A stretch of DNA of 64,000 bases from Candidatus Enterococcus testudinis (GCF_002140915.1 NZ_NGKU01000001.1:1930738-1994737); one strand, 5' to 3'. Positions 29,453 to 40,365 are shown, numbered from the stretch's first letter. Notes: generated from the sequence alone by a model not told the origin. Made by a program: numbers and translations.

Positions 29453-30397
29453 TCATGATGAAACCAACGCTTCATCGATATACTTGATCACACGATAGAC
29501 AGCACCGATCATACCAGCATCATTTTTTAATTTTGCGGGGATCACTGGAGCGATCGATTGTTGCTGCAAATAAGCAATACTTTCATGACGACTTTTCAAA
29601 TCAGCGAGCGTTTGTTGGAGTCTTTTCATAAATGCAGCATTTTCACTGATTGCTCCCCCAATTAATATCGCTTCAGGATCGAAACTGCTGATCAAATTTA
29701 ACAACCCTACTGACAGATCTTGAAAAAAACTGTCAATGACTTTTGCTGCAAGCGCATCACCTTGTTCTTCTAGTCTAAAAATATCAATGGCACTTTGTAC
29801 GTTTACTGGATTTTCCAGATGTGCAGCAGCCAACTGATACTGATGACACAGACCGCCAACGATTGCAGCCCGTTGATTCAAAGAAACAGATTCTATCTCA
29901 CTTGAATTCGGTATTTGATCAATCAACATCCAGCCAAATTCACCTGCCATACCATGTCCACCACGATAGACTTGATTATTGATAATGATGCCACCACCTA
30001 TACCAGTACCTAGAACCAAACAAATATAATGTTCATACTCTTTGGCATGACCGATCCATTTTTCAGCAATCGCTGCCGCATTTGCATCGTTTTCGACAAT
30101 GACAGGCACTTGCACATAGTGTTCAATCTCTTCCCGCAAATTTATGCCATATAAAGATTTGATTGATCCTGCTGTTGTCATCGTCCCGTCTTTTTGGATA
30201 ATCCCTGGCGCGCTGATGCCTATTCCATTGATAGTTCCTGCTTTTTGTTCTAAATCTCGGATAACAGCTAACAAATTGTTTAGAAATGTCTCCTTTTCAT
30301 GGGCTGTTTCTATTTTCCCTTTTTCAACGATTGTTCCATCTTTTTTGACGATTCCATACTTGGTCATCGTTCCACCAACATCAATGCCGATATACAT
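29453..30397 (-). CDS. ROK-family sugar kinase, probable beta-glucoside or glucose kinase
   Basis: A 314-aa ROK kinase: DVGGT (6-10) phosphate loop, VENDANAAA with the catalytic aspartate, and LGTGIGGGI. The usual zinc-binding cysteine cluster of ROK glucokinases is missing; the region after GHGMAGEFGW has no CxCG set. Zinc-free ROK proteins include BglK-type kinases that phosphorylate cellobiose and other beta-glucosides. Since the neighbouring GH1 looks like a 6-phospho-beta-glucosidase and the importer is not a PTS, a beta-glucoside kinase is a reasonable reading; plain glucokinase acting on glucose from GH3 is the alternative. Confidence 0.85.
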   Translation of the reverse strand: MYIGIDVGGTMTKYGIVKKDGTIVEKGKIETAHEKETFLNNLLAVIRDLEQKAGTINGIGISAPGIIQKDGTMTTAGSIKSLYGINLREEIEHYVQVPVIVENDANAAAIAEKWIGHAKEYEHYICLVLGTGIGGGIIINNQVYRGGHGMAGEFGWMLIDQIPNSSEIESVSLNQRAAIVGGLCHQYQLAAAHLENPVNVQSAIDIFRLEEQGDALAAKVIDSFFQDLSVGLLNLISSFDPEAILIGGAISENAAFMKRLQQTLADLKSRHESIAYLQQQSIAPVIPAKLKNDAGMIGAVYRVIKYIDEALVSS

Positions 30398-30410
30398 GTA
30401 TTCACCCTCA

Positions 30411-31412
30411 TTACTTTTCTATTCTTTTTGTGGAATGACTGATCCTTAATGTTCCTTCTAAAACATAGGCTTGTCCCTTCTCCTGATTTTCAACCATGCG
30501 CAGTAAATGCTGCACTGCAAGACGCCCTTGCTCCGCGATTGGATTGTATACAGTTGTTAGATGCGGCGTAAAGTAATCTAATAACTCAATGCCATCAAAA
30601 CCCACGACACTAAAATCATGTGGTACATCGAAGCCATTTGATTGTATGGCCTTTACCGCACCTATTGCACTCAAGTCATTTCCTGCTAAGAAGGCGGTGG
30701 GTAAATCACTTCTATTCTTAAGAAAGACGTCCACTGCTTCTTTCGATCTGTTTTCTTCAAAGAAACCTTGGATAATCACATCTTCACAATAAGGAATCCC
30801 TGCTTCTTTTAACGCATCTTGGTATCCTTTCAAACGTTCGTCGCTGTCATAGACACCTTCGATTCCTGTTATAAACGCAATATTCCGATGACCAAGTTGC
30901 AGCAGATAGTCGGTTGCAGCTTTGCCTTTATTGTAAGAATCAAAGACGACACTGCCAAAATGCTCATCTTGAATATTACGATCAATAAAGACCGCCTTGA
31001 TTTGCTCTCGCCGAATGGCTGCCAAATCATCACTGTTTAAAAAATCTTCAAAACCTATGATGCCATCGACCACGCCGCCTAAGATACTGTTTAGTACCAC
31101 TCTCTTATCGGTAGATAAAAAGACATTCACCGCATATCCAAACGCTTCAGCTTCTCTGGCAATGGCTTCAACCAAAATACTGAAATAGGGACCACTAATA
31201 CTCGTAGTATAAAACCCAATCATTTTGGTACGATTGTTCTTTAATTGTTTCCCCATTAGATTAGGTACGTAATGCAATTTGTCTGCAGCTGCTTCCACAC
31301 GTTCCTTTGTCTCAGGACGAACAACATCGATGCCGTTCAGCGCTTTGGACACCGTTGCAATCGATACATTGGCCTCTTTGGCAACATCTCTAATCGTTGT
31401 CCGATTTGCCAT
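30411..31412 (-). CDS. LacI-family regulator of the beta-glucoside operons
   Basis: A 333-aa regulator starting MANRTTIRDVAKEANVSIATVSKALNG-like at the helix-turn-helix, followed by the sugar-binding effector domain. ATG 31412 has GAGGTG 7 bases upstream; the ATG at 31418 is too close to it. The gene is first in the operon with the ROK kinase and transporter. Palindromes with core AAAACGTTTT occur twice upstream of it and once before GH1, so it likely represses itself and both operons. The inducer is presumably the imported glucoside or its phosphate. Confidence 0.88.
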   Translation of the reverse strand: MANRTTIRDVAKEANVSIATVSKALNGIDVVRPETKERVEAAADKLHYVPNLMGKQLKNNRTKMIGFYTTSISGPYFSILVEAIAREAEAFGYAVNVFLSTDKRVVLNSILGGVVDGIIGFEDFLNSDDLAAIRREQIKAVFIDRNIQDEHFGSVVFDSYNKGKAATDYLLQLGHRNIAFITGIEGVYDSDERLKGYQDALKEAGIPYCEDVIIQGFFEENRSKEAVDVFLKNRSDLPTAFLAGNDLSAIGAVKAIQSNGFDVPHDFSVVGFDGIELLDYFTPHLTTVYNPIAEQGRLAVQHLLRMVENQEKGQAYVLEGTLRISHSTKRIEK

Positions 31413-31427
31413 CACCATTCACCTCGC

Positions 31428-31541
31428 ATAAAAACGTTTTTATTTTGAAACATAAGAATGTCGAAGTGAACATTTGTGTTTTCCTTCGATAAATCAACTA
31501 TATATAAAAACGTTTTCAAAAACAATATGTTGCAAGTCGAT
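31428..31541 (-). promoter_or_regulatory. Promoter and two LacI operators of the ROK-transporter operon
   Basis: A perfect 16-bp palindrome ATAAAAACGTTTTTAT is at 31428-31443, and ATAAAAACGTTTTCAA at 31504-31519. On the minus strand TTGTTT, a 17-bp spacer and TATAGT form a promoter, with the second palindrome inside the spacer. Repressor binding there would block polymerase. The palindromes also partly fit the CcpA consensus. Confidence 0.68.
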
Positions 31542-31600
31542 TGACTAACGTACCAACTATTTGGTATACGTTACCATCGTGGAACAACCTGTACCAGATA

Positions 31601-31625
31601 AAAAAAAGCCTATAAAAGGCTTTTA
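31601..31625 (-). terminator. Terminator of the GH1-GH3 operon
   Basis: AAAAGCCT (31604-31611) pairs with AGGCTTTT (31617-31624). On the minus strand a run of seven T follows, and the GH3 stop codon lies in the hairpin. Confidence 0.75.
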
Positions 31626-33770
31626 AATAGAGATTTCTCCAATTTTTTTTGCTTGTTTTGCATCAAATCCAAGGTATAAGGCAATTTTCCCGGGATCATT
31701 TTTCAATAACAAATCTGAATGGATATAAGCAAAACATGCTTGATTGATCTTGAATGTGACATCTAAAGAAGAATGTTCTGGGATATATACTTTTTGCCAT
31801 TGTTTCAACTCGCGGACAGGTCTTGCAACTTCCGTTACCAAATCTTTACTATATAATTGCAATACCGTATGATGCGCTCTATCTGTTTGATTCACTATGC
31901 GTGCTTTGACCTCAAAAATCCCTTGTTCTGCCGATATGGTCAAGACCGTTGTTTCTTCAATATCACATGAACTATACCCCAAACCATAACCAAAAGGATA
32001 CAACGCATCGTTATCTTCATCCATATATCTTGAAATATACTTTTGGTCTTGATTGTCTGCCGTTTTTGGTCTGCCTGTTGATAATTGGCCATAAGTAAAA
32101 GGCAGTTGGCCAACAGACCGCGGAAAGCTCATCGGCAATCGTCCTTGAGGTTCAACTTCACCAGTAAGCAAATTGGCTAACGCATGTCCACCTTCTGAAC
32201 CTGGAAACCATGCAGTCAAGATAGCTTTGCAAGACTCCTCAACATCTGATAATACCAGAGGTCTGCCATTAAAAAGGATTGCAGCAATATTCGGATTGAC
32301 TTTCGCTACCTTATGGATCAGTACATCTTGTCGTCTTGACAGGGTCAATTTGGTCAGACTAGCAGCTTCCCCAGACTCTTCACTTGATTCGCCAATTGCA
32401 AGCAAAACAACATCACTGTGTTGGGCAAGTTTACATGCTTCTTCAATATATTCATCAGAGAGGGCTTGTTCATCTGCATAAGGAAGGACTGACAGATCTA
32501 GATTTTTCCCGATCAATCCTTCTTTTAAAGATACTGCTTCTTCTTTTTTACCAATCCAAGACCAAGCGCCTAAAATATCCGTAGAATCAGCTTTTGGTCC
32601 AATCAGTGCTATTTTTTGAGATGTAGATAGTGGTAAAACCCCTTCATTTTTCAATAAAACAGCTGTTCTTTCTGCCGCCTCTCTGGTACTCCTGCGAATA
32701 GCTGGATCTAAATGAACAGCTAAATCTGCAGCAGCCAATCCGCGATAAGGATCATCAAATAAGCCCAATGCATCTTTCAATTGCAATACATGGTAAACTG
32801 CATGATCTAAATGTTGCTGCAGTTCAGGTGCAGCGGTAATGATTTGTGCGAGTGTATTCAGGTAACAATCACTCATCATATCCATTTCGATTCCTGCTTG
32901 GAAAGCTTTTCTCGCTGCTTCTTCACCATCCGCAGCTACACGATGTGCCATCAATTCTGCCACTGCAGCCCAATCAGAAATAACCAATCCCTCAAATCCA
33001 AGTTTTTTTCTTAAGACATCTTGGATCAACGGTTGATTGGCAGTTGCCGGTATCCCATGAACAGTGTTAAAGGACGTCATCACCAAAGCAACCCCTGCAT
33101 CAATTGCTGCCTTGAATGCTGGTAGATAATTTTGATACATTTCTAGATCTGATAGATCGACTGTATGATAGTCCCGACCGCCTTCTGCAGCACCGTAACC
33201 GATAAAGTGTTTGACACAAGCGGCAATCCGTTTTTTATCTTTGCTTAACTGCTTTTGCGCTCCTTGATAGCCTCTCACATATGCCGCTGTCAATACTGAA
33301 GATAAGGTCGGATCTTCGCCATTGCTTTCAAGCACCCTCCCCCATCGTGCATCTTTGACATAGTCTGCCATTGGCGAAAACGTCACATGGATGCCTGCTT
33401 CTGCAGCTTCTTTTGCGGCCAACTCCGCGGCATGTTCGACCAATTGTTCATCAAATGAAGCAGCCATAGCGAGTGGAATCGGAAATATCGTTTCATAACC
33501 ATGAATCACATCTGCCATAAAAACCAATGGAATCTTCAATCGGCTGTTTTCTAAGTATTGCTTTTGGATCGTATAGACTTGCTCAGCAGTGTGCGTGCCT
33601 AAAATCGAACCGATTTGATAAGATTGGGTTTCACTCATCTGCCATTGTTGCATGGGTCCCGTAATTTCACCGCCTTGGGCAAAAAAATCAGGCATAAGTT
33701 GCACCAATTGACCCACTTTTTCTGCTAGTGTCATCTGTTCCATTAGTTCATGTAAATGTTTTTCTGTCAT
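31623..33770 (-). CDS. Beta-glucosidase, GH3
   Basis: A 715-aa GH3 enzyme of the BglX type. The (beta/alpha)8 domain contains KHFIGYG, RDYHTVD and the nucleophile motif GLVISDWAA (catalytic Asp). The second alpha/beta domain and a fibronectin-type III-like C-terminal domain follow (LHTVLQLY region). There is no signal peptide, so it acts on imported, unphosphorylated beta-glucosides. I choose ATG 33770, with GGGGAGG 9 bases upstream; an ATG 18 bases earlier is the ribosome-binding site itself. It lies one base after the GH1 stop codon, so the two hydrolases are co-expressed. Confidence 0.92.
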   Translation of the reverse strand: MTEKHLHELMEQMTLAEKVGQLVQLMPDFFAQGGEITGPMQQWQMSETQSYQIGSILGTHTAEQVYTIQKQYLENSRLKIPLVFMADVIHGYETIFPIPLAMAASFDEQLVEHAAELAAKEAAEAGIHVTFSPMADYVKDARWGRVLESNGEDPTLSSVLTAAYVRGYQGAQKQLSKDKKRIAACVKHFIGYGAAEGGRDYHTVDLSDLEMYQNYLPAFKAAIDAGVALVMTSFNTVHGIPATANQPLIQDVLRKKLGFEGLVISDWAAVAELMAHRVAADGEEAARKAFQAGIEMDMMSDCYLNTLAQIITAAPELQQHLDHAVYHVLQLKDALGLFDDPYRGLAAADLAVHLDPAIRRSTREAAERTAVLLKNEGVLPLSTSQKIALIGPKADSTDILGAWSWIGKKEEAVSLKEGLIGKNLDLSVLPYADEQALSDEYIEEACKLAQHSDVVLLAIGESSEESGEAASLTKLTLSRRQDVLIHKVAKVNPNIAAILFNGRPLVLSDVEESCKAILTAWFPGSEGGHALANLLTGEVEPQGRLPMSFPRSVGQLPFTYGQLSTGRPKTADNQDQKYISRYMDEDNDALYPFGYGLGYSSCDIEETTVLTISAEQGIFEVKARIVNQTDRAHHTVLQLYSKDLVTEVARPVRELKQWQKVYIPEHSSLDVTFKINQACFAYIHSDLLLKNDPGKIALYLGFDAKQAKKIGEISI

Positions 33771-33771
33771 T

Positions 33772-35235
<1,464 letters not shown>

Positions 35236-35243
35236 TTACTTCC

Positions 35244-35266
35244 AGTATACATAAAAACGTTTTCAG
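35244..35266 (-). promoter_or_regulatory. GH1-GH3 promoter -10 with LacI operator
   Basis: TATACT on the minus strand (35244-35249) with the palindrome ATAAAAACGTTTTCAG (35251-35266) occupying the spacer. The same element is found at 31428 and 31504, linking the two operons. Confidence 0.65.
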
Positions 35267-35308
35267 TTTTGGTCGATTTGCTGAAACTGGTTCACTATCA
35301 CAAAAAAA

Positions 35309-35350
35309 GAAAAAACACGCATCATGGTACGTAGTGTACCAGAGCGTGTT
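35309..35350 (-). terminator. Terminator of the RpiR gene
   Basis: AACACGC/GCGTGTT outer stem and TGGTAC/GTACCA inner stem with a bulge; T-rich on the minus strand. It starts a few bases after the rpiR stop codon. Confidence 0.8.
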
Positions 35351-35353
35351 CGA

Positions 35354-36085
35354 TCAAGCATTTGCTATTTTTCTGACAACCTCAGATAATGATTCCACTA
35401 AAAACATACTTGGAATTTGACTCGTCAAATCTTCATGTTTATTGATTCTTTGGACATCTATAGAATAATCTAACATGTAATCAGACATTTTTGCCAATGT
35501 GCTATTCGCATCACTAGTAATCGCAACAGTTGTAAAATCTGGATTATTACGAAAACCATTTACAACTTCAACGACTTCTGTCGTAGTTCCTGTTACGGAT
35601 AAAGCAATCAGCATATTTTCTGATGTATTTTTTAATTTCGCTCCAATCGGGTATGTATGATCAACCAAGGCAAAGCTATTAAAGCCAATGGTCGCAAACC
35701 GCCGCGCAGCATATTCGCAAATCGATGCCGATGCCCCTATTCCATAAAAGATGATATTTTCACAGGCAATCATCTTTTCAGCAATTCTCGTAATTTTCCC
35801 TTCAATGTCTCTAGGAAAATGCTCGGCGCTTAAAACAGTTAAACTACTCAAAAAATCAGCACTTTCAAAGTCAGGCACTTTAAAATGGGTCCGAAATTCT
35901 GTAAAGCTTTCAAAACCCAGCTTTCTGATGAAGCGCATGACAGAAGAAGCAGATGTATGAGATTCTTTGGCGATTTCTCGCACGCGCATGTATGGAATCT
36001 TGTCACTTTGACTTGCCATATAGTGATAAATCGCTCGATCTGTTTCCGACAGTTCATTAAAATCTATTTTTCCGAAAAAAGACAT
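35354..36085 (-). CDS. RpiR-family regulator with SIS domain
   Basis: A 243-aa regulator with an N-terminal RpiR-type helix-turn-helix (VREIAKESHTSASSVMRFIRKLGF) and a C-terminal SIS domain (FYGIGASASICEYAARRF; SVTGTTTEVVE). Start at 36085 with AGGAGAG 9 bases upstream; an in-frame extension to 36118 lacks a site. It lies upstream of the GH1-GH3 operon on the same strand but has its own terminator. A phosphosugar effector, such as 6-phospho-beta-glucoside, would fit with its neighbours. Confidence 0.85.
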   Translation of the reverse strand: MSFFGKIDFNELSETDRAIYHYMASQSDKIPYMRVREIAKESHTSASSVMRFIRKLGFESFTEFRTHFKVPDFESADFLSSLTVLSAEHFPRDIEGKITRIAEKMIACENIIFYGIGASASICEYAARRFATIGFNSFALVDHTYPIGAKLKNTSENMLIALSVTGTTTEVVEVVNGFRNNPDFTTVAITSDANSTLAKMSDYMLDYSIDVQRINKHEDLTSQIPSMFLVESLSEVVRKIANA

Positions 36086-36124
36086 GTTGATCTCTCCTAA
36101 GTTATCATCTGGTTTCACTGTAAC

Positions 36125-36193
36125 ACATCTCTTATCCTTTGGTCACCTTCAGATTAGAATGAAACCTGCTTTTTTTGAAAATATAAGAGATGT
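36125..36193. repeat. 11-bp perfect inverted repeat in the rpiR-recQ gap
   Basis: ACATCTCTTAT (36125-36135) and ATAAGAGATGT (36183-36193) are exact inverted copies 47 bases apart, in the 131-base gap between the rpiR start and the recQ stop. A distal operator pair or a weak recQ transcript end are possible; no stronger terminator for recQ is visible. Confidence 0.5.
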
Positions 36194-36216
36194 TCAAGAA
36201 GAAAGTAGACATGCCT

Positions 36217-37968
36217 TTAGCCGCGGTACTCCGCCAACAACCCCAAAAAAGCATCGCCATATTTATCCAACTTGTTCTGTCCGACCCCTTTGATCTGTAA
36301 AAACTCGATGGGTGATTTAGGTTGTATTTCAGCCAACTCCCTGAGGGTCTTATCCGAAAAGACAACATAAGGCGGCAAGTTTTGCTCTTGGGCCAAGGAT
36401 AAGCGCAAGGCTCGTAACTGATCAAATAATGCATCATCAACAACCAGTTGTTTGACTTTGGTTTCTTTACGAAAGACATGGATTTTCCCCAACAAGACAT
36501 CGACGCCGGCATTGGTGACGCTCAGTAGTGGGTACTGTCCTTCTGAAGGCAGCAAATACCCGGAAGCGGTCAAATAGTCAATCAGTTGATTGACATCTTT
36601 TTGCGACCAGTCTTTGAGCAAACCATACGTTGGCAATTTTTCAAAGCCCCATTGCTTGACTTTTTGGTCAGCAGAACCGGTTAAGACTTTACCTACTAAG
36701 GATTTACCAAATCGTTCCCCCATCCGCTTGACACAAGATAAAACTTTTTGGGTATCGACGGTGATATCAACTTGTTCACGTTCATCCAAACAATTACTGC
36801 AGCGTTGACAATCAGGACCATCTTCACCAAAATAGCGTAAAATGTAACGTTGTAAGCAGAGTTGTGTATGGCCGTATTGACTCATTTCTCGCAACTTCAA
36901 GTATTCATTTTGACGATAATGAAGATCTGACTCTGATTGATCGATGAAGAATTGTTGAATCTGCATATCTTGCGGCGCATACAGCAAGATGGCATCACTG
37001 GGTTCGCCGTCCCGACCTGCACGGCCTGCTTCTTGATAATATGACTCAATATTGCCGGGCATCTGGGCATGGATCACAAAACGGACATTGCTCTTATTGA
37101 TTCCCATCCCAAAGGCATTTGTTGCGACCATCACTTGGATCCGATCATAAAGAAACTCTTCTTGAAAGTAGGAGCGTTCTTCTTCTGACAAACCGCCATG
37201 GTAATACCCAACTGCTATTTGATCGTGCTTCAGCAAATGATAGATCCGTTCAACTTCCTTGCGAGTGCTCGCATAAATGATGCCAGACTGGCCTTGATTC
37301 ATTTTAAGATAGGTGCTAATATATGTATCCTTTTGATCTTTGACCACTTGGAATGCCAAATTTTCTCTAGCAAATCCGGTTTTGACCTGATTTTGTGCTG
37401 GTATAGATAATAACTGCTCAATGTCTTCTGCTACTTTCGGTGTGGCGGTTGCCGTTAGTGCGACGATCGTTGGTTTACTTTCAAGTTGACTGATCGTTTC
37501 TGCCAAACGTAAATAACTTGGTCGAAAATCATGTCCCCACTGAGAAATACAGTGGGCTTCATCGACCGCAATCAATGAGATTGGCACCTGTTTCAGTGAA
37601 AAACGAAATGCCTCAGAATCTAATCGTTCCGGCGAGACATACAAAAGCTTCAATTGTCTATTTCTGGCTTGTTGCATCCGTTGATTGATTTCGCTACTCG
37701 ATAATGTTGAATTGATGTATGCTGCTGGGATACCCATGTCCCGCAAACTGTCCACTTGATCTTTCATCAAAGAAATCAACGGGGAGATCACTAAGGTCAC
37801 ACCGTCTAATAAGAGTGCGGGCAACTGATAACAAATCGATTTTCCGCCACCCGTCGGCATGATTCCCAAAACATTTTGTTGTGTTAAAATAGATTGGATA
37901 ATGGTTTCTTGCCCTTCTCGGAAGTGCGTGTAACCAAAATGTTCTTTTAATACTGAATGAATGTCCAT
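36217..37968 (-). CDS. recQ: ATP-dependent DNA helicase RecQ
   Basis: 3'-5' DNA helicase in recombination and repair. The 583-aa protein has Walker A (MPTGGGKS, around residue 40), DEAHCISQWGHDFRPSY, the QEAGRAGRDG motif VI, a zinc-binding domain (CLQR, then CQRCSNC) near 370-390, a winged-helix domain and one C-terminal HRDC domain (about 505-583). This is the full RecQ arrangement with normal length. It is a single gene in an unrelated context, marking the end of the sugar islands. Confidence 0.95.
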   Translation of the reverse strand: MDIHSVLKEHFGYTHFREGQETIIQSILTQQNVLGIMPTGGGKSICYQLPALLLDGVTLVISPLISLMKDQVDSLRDMGIPAAYINSTLSSSEINQRMQQARNRQLKLLYVSPERLDSEAFRFSLKQVPISLIAVDEAHCISQWGHDFRPSYLRLAETISQLESKPTIVALTATATPKVAEDIEQLLSIPAQNQVKTGFARENLAFQVVKDQKDTYISTYLKMNQGQSGIIYASTRKEVERIYHLLKHDQIAVGYYHGGLSEEERSYFQEEFLYDRIQVMVATNAFGMGINKSNVRFVIHAQMPGNIESYYQEAGRAGRDGEPSDAILLYAPQDMQIQQFFIDQSESDLHYRQNEYLKLREMSQYGHTQLCLQRYILRYFGEDGPDCQRCSNCLDEREQVDITVDTQKVLSCVKRMGERFGKSLVGKVLTGSADQKVKQWGFEKLPTYGLLKDWSQKDVNQLIDYLTASGYLLPSEGQYPLLSVTNAGVDVLLGKIHVFRKETKVKQLVVDDALFDQLRALRLSLAQEQNLPPYVVFSDKTLRELAEIQPKSPIEFLQIKGVGQNKLDKYGDAFLGLLAEYRG

Positions 37969-38089
37969 AATACCCTCTTTTCCACTGTTTTATTATACGC
38001 AATTAAGTACGCAAAGAAAATAGCTATGAGAAGAAGTTCATCTCAGATACGAACTTGCTCGCAGCTCTATTGATACAAGGAGTGAAGAC

Positions 38090-39217
38090 ATGAAAACAAT
38101 TACAATCATCGGCGGTGGTATCATTGGCATGACCCTCGCTGTTTATCTCGATCCCACCCAATATGAAGTAACAGTCGTCGACCAACATATTGGTCAGGCA
38201 ACCAGCGCCAGTGCCGGCATCATTTCTCCGTGGCTATCCAAAAGACGCAACAAAAAATGGTATCATCTGGCTCAAGATGGCGCGGCATTCTTCGAAAAAT
38301 TGGTCAAAGATTTTGCGTTGGACCGAAGGATTTATGCGCCTTCTGGTACCTTGATCCTGCGGCCAGAAGAAGAACTTTTAGCACTAGCAGCGTTAGCAGA
38401 ATCCCGCAAAAAAGCGGCCCCAGAAATCGGTGAGATTCAGCTTTTAAACAGGACGCAAACCAAACAAGCTCTACCTTTGTTAAAAGCACGCCCCACCCTA
38501 TTTATCAGTGGTGGCGGGCGTTTAGATGGGCGTGCCTATCTGCTTCATATAAGAGAGATCGCCAAACAAAGAAACGTCCAATTTATCGAAGGAAAAGCAA
38601 TGATCCAAAAATATTCTGGTAGCTGGGATGTCTTAGTGAATGGACAAAGCCTGCACTCAGATATTCTGTGTTTGACTGCCGGCCCCGGCGTCCATGGGCT
38701 TTTGGCTCCTTTAGGTTACCAAGTCGATGTTCGTCCGCAAAAAGGACAGCTTTTATCTTTTGCAACGCCGTTCAAAACTGATGACTGGCCAGTAGCGATG
38801 TTGGCTGGCGAAGGCGATTTGATTCCTTTTGCCAACGGCAATATTTTATTAGGCGCCACCCATGAAAATGATGCCAAGTGGGATCTGACGCCAACGCAAG
38901 CAGCCAAACAACAATTAATGACCGGTATACATGATTTTTTAGAAGAGCCAAACTTACTTTATCAAACACCCCTCTCTTTTCGCGTGGGAACCCGTGCCTA
39001 TACATCAGATTTTGCGCCATTTTTTGGCGATGTCTCTGGTCAAGGTATACTGTATGCCGCTAGCGGATTGGGCTCTTCTGGCTTAACCACCGGTCCTTAT
39101 ATCGGCTACCTGCTTGCCAGTTCATTCAATCAGAGCGGCCAGCAGAGAGCAGATTTCTCACAGTATAGTAAACCTGTTTCTGACTATGTCCGCAAAATCA
39201 GCCCATCCAGCCACTAA
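38090..39217 (+). CDS. FAD-dependent oxidoreductase, DAO (DadA-like) family
   Basis: A 375-aa flavoprotein. The N-terminal ITIIGGGIIGMTLAVYL binds the ADP moiety of FAD, and the C-terminal block ILYASGLGSSGLTTGP is typical of the D-amino-acid oxidase family. There is no membrane segment. AAGGAG lies 8 bases before the ATG. Substrate cannot be told from sequence; amino acids or sarcosine-like amines are family options. It stands alone between recQ (divergent) and a converging gene. Confidence 0.85.
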   Translation: MKTITIIGGGIIGMTLAVYLDPTQYEVTVVDQHIGQATSASAGIISPWLSKRRNKKWYHLAQDGAAFFEKLVKDFALDRRIYAPSGTLILRPEEELLALAALAESRKKAAPEIGEIQLLNRTQTKQALPLLKARPTLFISGGGRLDGRAYLLHIREIAKQRNVQFIEGKAMIQKYSGSWDVLVNGQSLHSDILCLTAGPGVHGLLAPLGYQVDVRPQKGQLLSFATPFKTDDWPVAMLAGEGDLIPFANGNILLGATHENDAKWDLTPTQAAKQQLMTGIHDFLEEPNLLYQTPLSFRVGTRAYTSDFAPFFGDVSGQGILYAASGLGSSGLTTGPYIGYLLASSFNQSGQQRADFSQYSKPVSDYVRKISPSSH

Positions 39218-39245
39218 ACCATCGAAAATGAAGAATACGCAAAAA

Positions 39246-39294
39246 ATCTGGCATACGCTTTGTATGCCAGATCCTTTTGTATGCCAGTTTCTTT
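39246..39294. terminator. Terminator with an extra downstream arm
   Basis: ATCTGGCATAC (39246-39256) pairs with GTATGCCAGAT (39262-39272). A second GTATGCCAG follows at 39279-39287 and ends in TTTCTTT, so the left arm can pair with either copy. It serves the oxidoreductase gene and perhaps the converging gene that ends at 39293. Confidence 0.65.
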
Positions 39295-40300
39295 AGAAAA
39301 GTTCACCTGTTTCCCAATAATCAGCGAGCTGTTCATTTAAGATTTCCCGATCCAATGGTTCCCGCAAGTCTTCAAACATATCTTCCACCGGTGAATCACC
39401 GACTGCTTTGATACAAACTGGATAATAAGGAACGGTGATGTCTTCTTTTTTCAATATCTTCTCGATTTTGATTTTATGGGTCCAATCAGCACCCATATCG
39501 TAAATATAGGTCAGTGATTTGCATTCTTGAAAATCTTGGTCGATCGTTGCTTTTTCGCTGGCAGCGGAGATACCGACGCCAAAAGATTTTTGACCAGCAA
39601 AAAAGAGATATAAATGTTCATTCATCCACTCAAAAGCGATTTGAATCAGGAGATGCAGCTGCTCATAGCTAATACCAGCCGGAATCACCAATCGTCGCCA
39701 GATCGGCGGACGATAGCCTTCGAGATCGATGCGAATCTGATACGCTGCAGGTTGGTCATCTTCTTCATCGAAAACAGTTTTTTGATTTGGAAAAGGAACC
39801 ACTTTCTTTGATACAGCTGCAATACGTGGATCGTCAATGGGTAAAAGATCATGCTCCTCTGGTTCTTCCTCCATGATTCTAGCCATCATCTCATCTTGCT
39901 TTTCCTCTGACCAAAATTGCGGGATCGTCATACGGGCAAAAAAAGTCGTCTGCTTTTCTGCGAAGATAAACGCCATTTCTAAATATTGTGCTTTTGTTAT
40001 ATGTTTTTCTTTGTATAAACAATAATAAAAATCTTCCATCACACTCTTTGCAAATGGTATATAACGCAAGTTATAAGGAAGTTCTTGTGGCAGAAACTCT
40101 GTATAGATCTCCGTCACAAATGCCTTATCTTTCAACTTACTGAGACCACCAGCAGTTTCTGCACAAAAAATCAGATAAAAAACCGGATCCAAATAGTGTT
40201 CCAGATTATCATCACTGACAATAGAGGGTCCACCATAAAGATCGACATGATCCATCATTCGATCGATCACTTTTGCTAATTTTTTTAACGTTTTTTCCAA
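39293..40300 (-). CDS. Plasmid pRiA4b ORF-3-like protein
   Basis: A 335-aa protein of unknown function. The C-terminal 170 residues match the pRiA4b ORF-3-like family: QIRIDLEGYRPPIWRRLVIP, then EWMNEHLYLFF, and YIYDMGADWTHKI followed by YPVCIKAVGDSPVED. The N-terminal part is helical and acidic-linked. No ATG lies near a good ribosome-binding site; I propose a TTG start at 40300, 10 bases after AAGGAG, rather than a TTG at 40357. Members are widespread but uncharacterised; nothing in the context suggests a role. Confidence 0.75.
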   Translation of the reverse strand: MEKTLKKLAKVIDRMMDHVDLYGGPSIVSDDNLEHYLDPVFYLIFCAETAGGLSKLKDKAFVTEIYTEFLPQELPYNLRYIPFAKSVMEDFYYCLYKEKHITKAQYLEMAFIFAEKQTTFFARMTIPQFWSEEKQDEMMARIMEEEPEEHDLLPIDDPRIAAVSKKVVPFPNQKTVFDEEDDQPAAYQIRIDLEGYRPPIWRRLVIPAGISYEQLHLLIQIAFEWMNEHLYLFFAGQKSFGVGISAASEKATIDQDFQECKSLTYIYDMGADWTHKIKIEKILKKEDITVPYYPVCIKAVGDSPVEDMFEDLREPLDREILNEQLADYWETGELF

Positions 40301-40365
40301 AACAAAACCGCTCCTTCCTATCAGCTTTACTTTGACGAAAAGAGCGGTAAATGTCAATCTTTTTT

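Noticed and set aside
31562-31576. TGGTA-N5-TACCA inverted repeat as another operator
   Set aside because: It lies just past the GH3 terminator, upstream of the LacI gene promoter, and is short; no second matching copy beyond an arm in the rpiR terminator was seen.
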